Source: Hydractinia symbiolongicarpus (lineage: Eukaryota; Cnidaria; Hydrozoa; Anthoathecata; Hydractiniidae). From it: a stretch of DNA of 64,000 nt. The DNA is taken from positions 26,509,828 to 26,573,827 of the forward strand of contig NC_079876.1 of NCBI RefSeq assembly GCF_029227915.1, given 5' to 3'. The position numbers were made by a program, and so were the translations under genes. Each line of letters begins with the position of its first letter. The first letter of the stretch is position 1. Below, piece by piece: positions 60,946-64,000 of this stretch. The notes beneath the pieces are model-generated. The model made no database searches, was not told the origin of the DNA, and worked only from the letters and a program-made list of their open reading frames with translations.

Positions 60946-61109
60946 AAAAAGGTTCTATAGATAGAATAGTCTATAAAAAAACAGAATTACTTTTGTACAT
61001 TGTTTTAGCATCCGCCGATTTTGATTTAATGACAATATGCGGTGTTTTATCGATTTTTCCATTGATATATTTTACCCAAAAGCAAACCCAGGGCGATCTT
61101 AGGCAAAAT

Positions 61110-61295
61110 GTCAATTCGCCTAAAACGTCCGGGGTTTTTAAAGTTTTGAATGAATGAAAATCACAGATGGAAGAAAAAACGCCTAAAACGTCCGCGGGTT
61201 TTCAAGTTCCAAATGAAATTCTGAAATGGGAAGAAAAAAATGCCTAAAAGGTCCGTGGGTTTTCAAGTTAAAACGCCTAAAACGACCGCGGGTAT
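61110..61295. repeat. Tandem repeat, about 63-bp unit, three to four copies
   Basis: Repeats of CGCCTAAAACGTCCGCGGGT followed by TTTTCAAGTT and GGAAGAAAAAA, at about 61117, 61181, 61241 and a partial copy at 61270. Confidence 0.8.
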
Positions 61296-62560
61296 GGTTA
61301 CATGGAGGTTAAGTGGATGTTTCTTTTTCAACATGGTTTTAGCTTGGTCTGGTTCAAATGCAGGAAGCACCTTAAGTGGCTAGAATATCAAAACAATTGT
61401 ATGCTAGCTAAGTTAAATAAAGAAGTTTTCATTTGGAAACCCTTTCAGATATTAAAAGGATTGGAAATGCTGGAGGAAAGTCTTTTTGCCACGTGTCCCA
61501 TGTTGTTGTTTCAAACCAAACCTTCATCCTGCCTTTGCAAAAGACGATAAATTCATTGCTTTAAAGTAAGTAATACTTTATATATTTTTTACTGCTGCTA
61601 GATTTAGGGCTCTTTTAGGAACTGTTCTAAAAGTGGTAAACCACCAGATGTTATTACAAAACGTGTGATTTAAATCTCTTTCTTATCAAAACAAAAGGTT
61701 TTAAGTTGACCTCGATCAAATTGATTATGTAAACACTGTCGTCATGTCAGTCAAAAAATGTTTCGAGGTGTATGTTAAGAAGTTTGGTATAGAGTATTGC
61801 TAGCTACAGCTGCATGTGTATTAGTTGAATTTCGTTAGATTTTTTGTTTATTGACTTAAGGTCACAGGCTTCGTGTAGCCGTTTACGCAAATGTGTATCT
61901 TTTTGCCTGTGTGAAAGAGGAATAATTTATGTAAGATATGGGACAGCTCTTTCATAAATGCATAAGTATAAGCTAAATGTAAATAGGTCTATAGATCCCC
62001 TTTCCCTGGGGACCTACAGATAAGTAATATTTAAATGTTGTCAGTCCCTGAAATCATAAGCACTCGGATGTGTGCTCCTTAAGCAGATAGACGACAAAAA
62101 AATCAAAGTACTTTGTGTTCTCTAAAAAATCGATGCTTACAGTATAAGATATACTTAAATGTAAAATGATTCTATCTCGACCCAACGCCAAATTTATGTC
62201 TAGCATATACTTTTTGATTGTGAGTGTCCCTAAGAACTAAGGAGTGTTGGAACTTTTAAACAGTACATTTTATATGCAACTGCTCATTTTAAAACTTTTA
62301 GGAACACGAGGAGATCCTTAACTTTCCAATGCTGCTTTTAATTGTGATAAAATTGCTAAAAGCAAAAGAATGAAACAATACCTAATCTAAAAATAGTCCA
62401 AGTTTGTTGTATAATATTCCTTTTTTTTTCGTTGAGCAGTACAACATATATTTTTTGTTTTAGGATAAGATATACTGATGTCATCCTGGTACCTGTGATT
62501 AATATTCTTCTGACAATGAAAATAACCATCAATTAAAAAAAACATGAGATTTGTTATGAA
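61296..62560. other. Intergenic; weak open frame at 61302-61550
   Basis: An 82-codon plus frame and an overlapping frame with KSFCHVSHVVVSNQTFILPL (61450-61555, after a possible acceptor CCCTTTCAG) were seen. Neither has recognisable homology or a clear donor. Nothing else was noted. Confidence 0.25.
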
Positions 62561-62571
62561 TCTTTATAATT

Positions 62572-63690
62572 TTGAAAACTGTAAACAAAGGATATATATC
62601 TATATATATATTGAAGATGGCGTCGAAGCGAGCGGACGTGTTTTTGGTTGTGTACGTGTTTTTATACTTGATATCCATTTTTGCTATCAAGCGACCATGT
62701 TTTATTACAGCAGCTGGAATGAGTAAAACTTTGCTTGTGGATGATTATGGTGATACGAAAGAAAATCATATATCCTCATGTTCATGGTGTTCGAAAAATA
62801 AAGGCAGAGCATACATTCGTAAGGTCTCAAAACATAACATTAATAAATGTTCTTTTGCTTGCTTGTGGAGATATAGAATGATGCCCTGGTCCTACGTCAT
62901 TGACCCGAAATGAATTCACAAACTATCTGAAAACAAGAGGGTTGAAAATCGTTCACCAAAATATGAGAGGTTTATTTTACAACTTTAACGGTTTATATGA
63001 ATTGATAATTCCGACTAAACTTGACATCATAACACTGTCCAAAACACATCTTAGTGTGGATGAGGCTAATATTTACGAGATTCCAGGTTACATATTTCTT
63101 TGAAGGGACAGAGTTGTAGGCAAAGGTGGTGGAGTGGCAATTTATATTTGCGATACTTTGAATTGGAAACGGCGAAGGGATCTGGAAAAGCAGGAATTGG
63201 AAAGTATTTGGATTGAAGTTTTTAATAAAAACTCTCGCAGTGTACTTGTAGCTACTTTTTACAATCCACCCATGGGATCTAAGTATCTATTACCGTCGTT
63301 TAATATAATCTTTAACGAAGTGTTATTAAAAATCATCATCAGAAAATAAAGAGACAATCATCCTTGGAAACCTGAACGTTAATTATCTTTGCACAAACAC
63401 TGGAAAAGAATATAAATCTTTATTGACTACTTATGAATTCAGTCAATTAGTTAAAAAGCGACACGTATTAGCGACTCTACATCTACGTTAATCGACATTA
63501 TAGAGACAAATGTGCCGTCAACTATAGTTAGTACCGATGTCGTCGCTACGTCTTTGAGTGGTCACGAAATGGTTGTCTGTATGAAGAAGGCTAATCACCA
63601 GAAGTTTATTCCGAAAGTCGTTACTTGTAGATTATGAGATAACAAAACAGCAAGCTGTAGTGATTCGACTAGTCTAATGACTCTTATTTT
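62572..63690 (+). mobile_element. CR1-like LINE 5' part with 2A-like motif and endonuclease, broken
   Basis: Plus strand. An N-terminal leader starts MASKRADVFLVVYVFLYL (signal-like hydrophobic helix) and continues to SKHNINKCSFACL. After a frame change comes a 2A-like motif, then the endonuclease: RGLKIVHQNMRGLFYNFNGL, KLDIITLSKTHLS, IPGYIFL, GKGGGVAIYICDTLNWKRR, ELESIWIEV, LVATFYNPPMGSKYL, then in other frames ETIILGNLNVNYL, IETNVPSTI and SLSGHEMVVCM (the SxH block). The endonuclease block order matches CR1/L2-like APE-type LINEs. The RT part is absent before about 63700. Multiple stops and indels show that it is inactive. Confidence 0.8.
62864..62893 (+). other. Degenerate 2A-like (StopGo) motif in the LINE leader
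   Basis: In the same frame as the downstream endonuclease the bases read ACGDIE, stop, C, PGP, where a functional 2A would read GDIExNPGP. A TGA and a Cys codon now replace xN. APE-type non-LTR elements in several invertebrates are known to carry 2A sequences directly upstream of the endonuclease, so position and sequence both fit. The present copy could not work. Confidence 0.6.
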
Positions 63691-64000
63691 AAGTGGTAGA
63701 GGTGAAACCCTTTAAAGATCTCTATGCAAAGCAAGATCTCCGTTTTACAAGGATGGTCTGTACAACCAAGTTAATTGAAAAAGCAACCCTCTGGACAATA
63801 CAAATATTGCAACAATAAAACAAAACAAAAAAACAAACAAACATATATTGACATAAAATGCATATATATGCAAATAAATAAAAACTATAAAAAGGGGGCA
63901 AACAACTACCTATGCGCCAGGACTTGTGAACCTCGCTGTAGCTTTACACGTGTTACAGGATCCCAACACTCAGCCTTACACAGGTGATTGATGCTTAATT
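63691..64000. other. Unassigned window end
   Basis: A/T-rich sequence after the LINE fragment. Nothing can be supported here. Confidence 0.4.

Noticed and set aside
63640-63720. Similarity of GTAGAGGTGAAACCCTTTAA to 50515-50540
   Set aside because: About 25 matching bases without flanking agreement is too little in AT-rich sequence to claim a shared repeat.

Overview
This is a eukaryotic, AT-rich window with intron-containing metazoan genes, GT-AG introns and abundant decayed transposable elements. The gene set (a clan-3 cytochrome P450, an adhesion GPCR with hormone-receptor, GAIN and GPS parts, an LRMDA-like leucine-rich repeat protein) and the RTE-type retroelement ending in a (GATGAT)-like tail fit a cnidarian, most likely a hydrozoan. 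That assignment is an inference from style and gene content, not something the sequence states.

Layout, left to right. 0.9-2.0 kb: broken transposase-like remnant (minus). 2.2-5.45 kb: nearly full-length but dead RTE-type LINE (plus). 6.7-8.9 kb: three-exon LRMDA-like gene (plus). 10.4-10.8 kb: single-exon 144-aa membrane protein of unknown family (plus). 13.5-17.8 kb: four-exon unknown type I membrane protein of 611 aa (minus), whose second intron holds an 860-bp 13-mer minisatellite and LINE scraps. 17.9-28.5 kb: gene-poor, with duplications, a piggyBac-type MITE (TTAA sites), a 240-bp TTTA microsatellite, foldback elements and short dispersed repeats. 28.6-35.7 kb: complete seven-exon P450 (plus, 497 aa), with an OTU-like pseudogene in its last intron. 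38.6-39.1 kb: LINE 3' fragment (minus). 40.1-47.1 kb: complete ten-exon adhesion GPCR (minus, 810 aa). 48.1-48.9 and 57.8-60.7 kb: two copies of an unusual inverted-repeat element whose ends are mirrored minisatellites; the second is split by a LINE. 50.8-51.1 kb: piggyBac transposase tail. 52.3-56.4 kb: five-exon gene for an unknown secreted protein of about 644 aa (minus) with one apparent frameshift. 62.6-63.7 kb: 5' part of another LINE carrying a damaged 2A-like motif.

The exon models were built by hand. Every internal junction was tested for reading phase, and all introns in the five spliced genes obey GT-AG with matching phases; the only defect is the frameshift in the last exon of the secreted protein. 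There is no operon or gene-cluster logic: the genes are functionally unrelated neighbours. Most long open frames elsewhere are by-products of repeats or AT-rich noise. The best candidates for undescribed biology are the 611-aa membrane protein, the 644-aa secreted protein, the 144-aa membrane protein, and the mirrored-minisatellite element.
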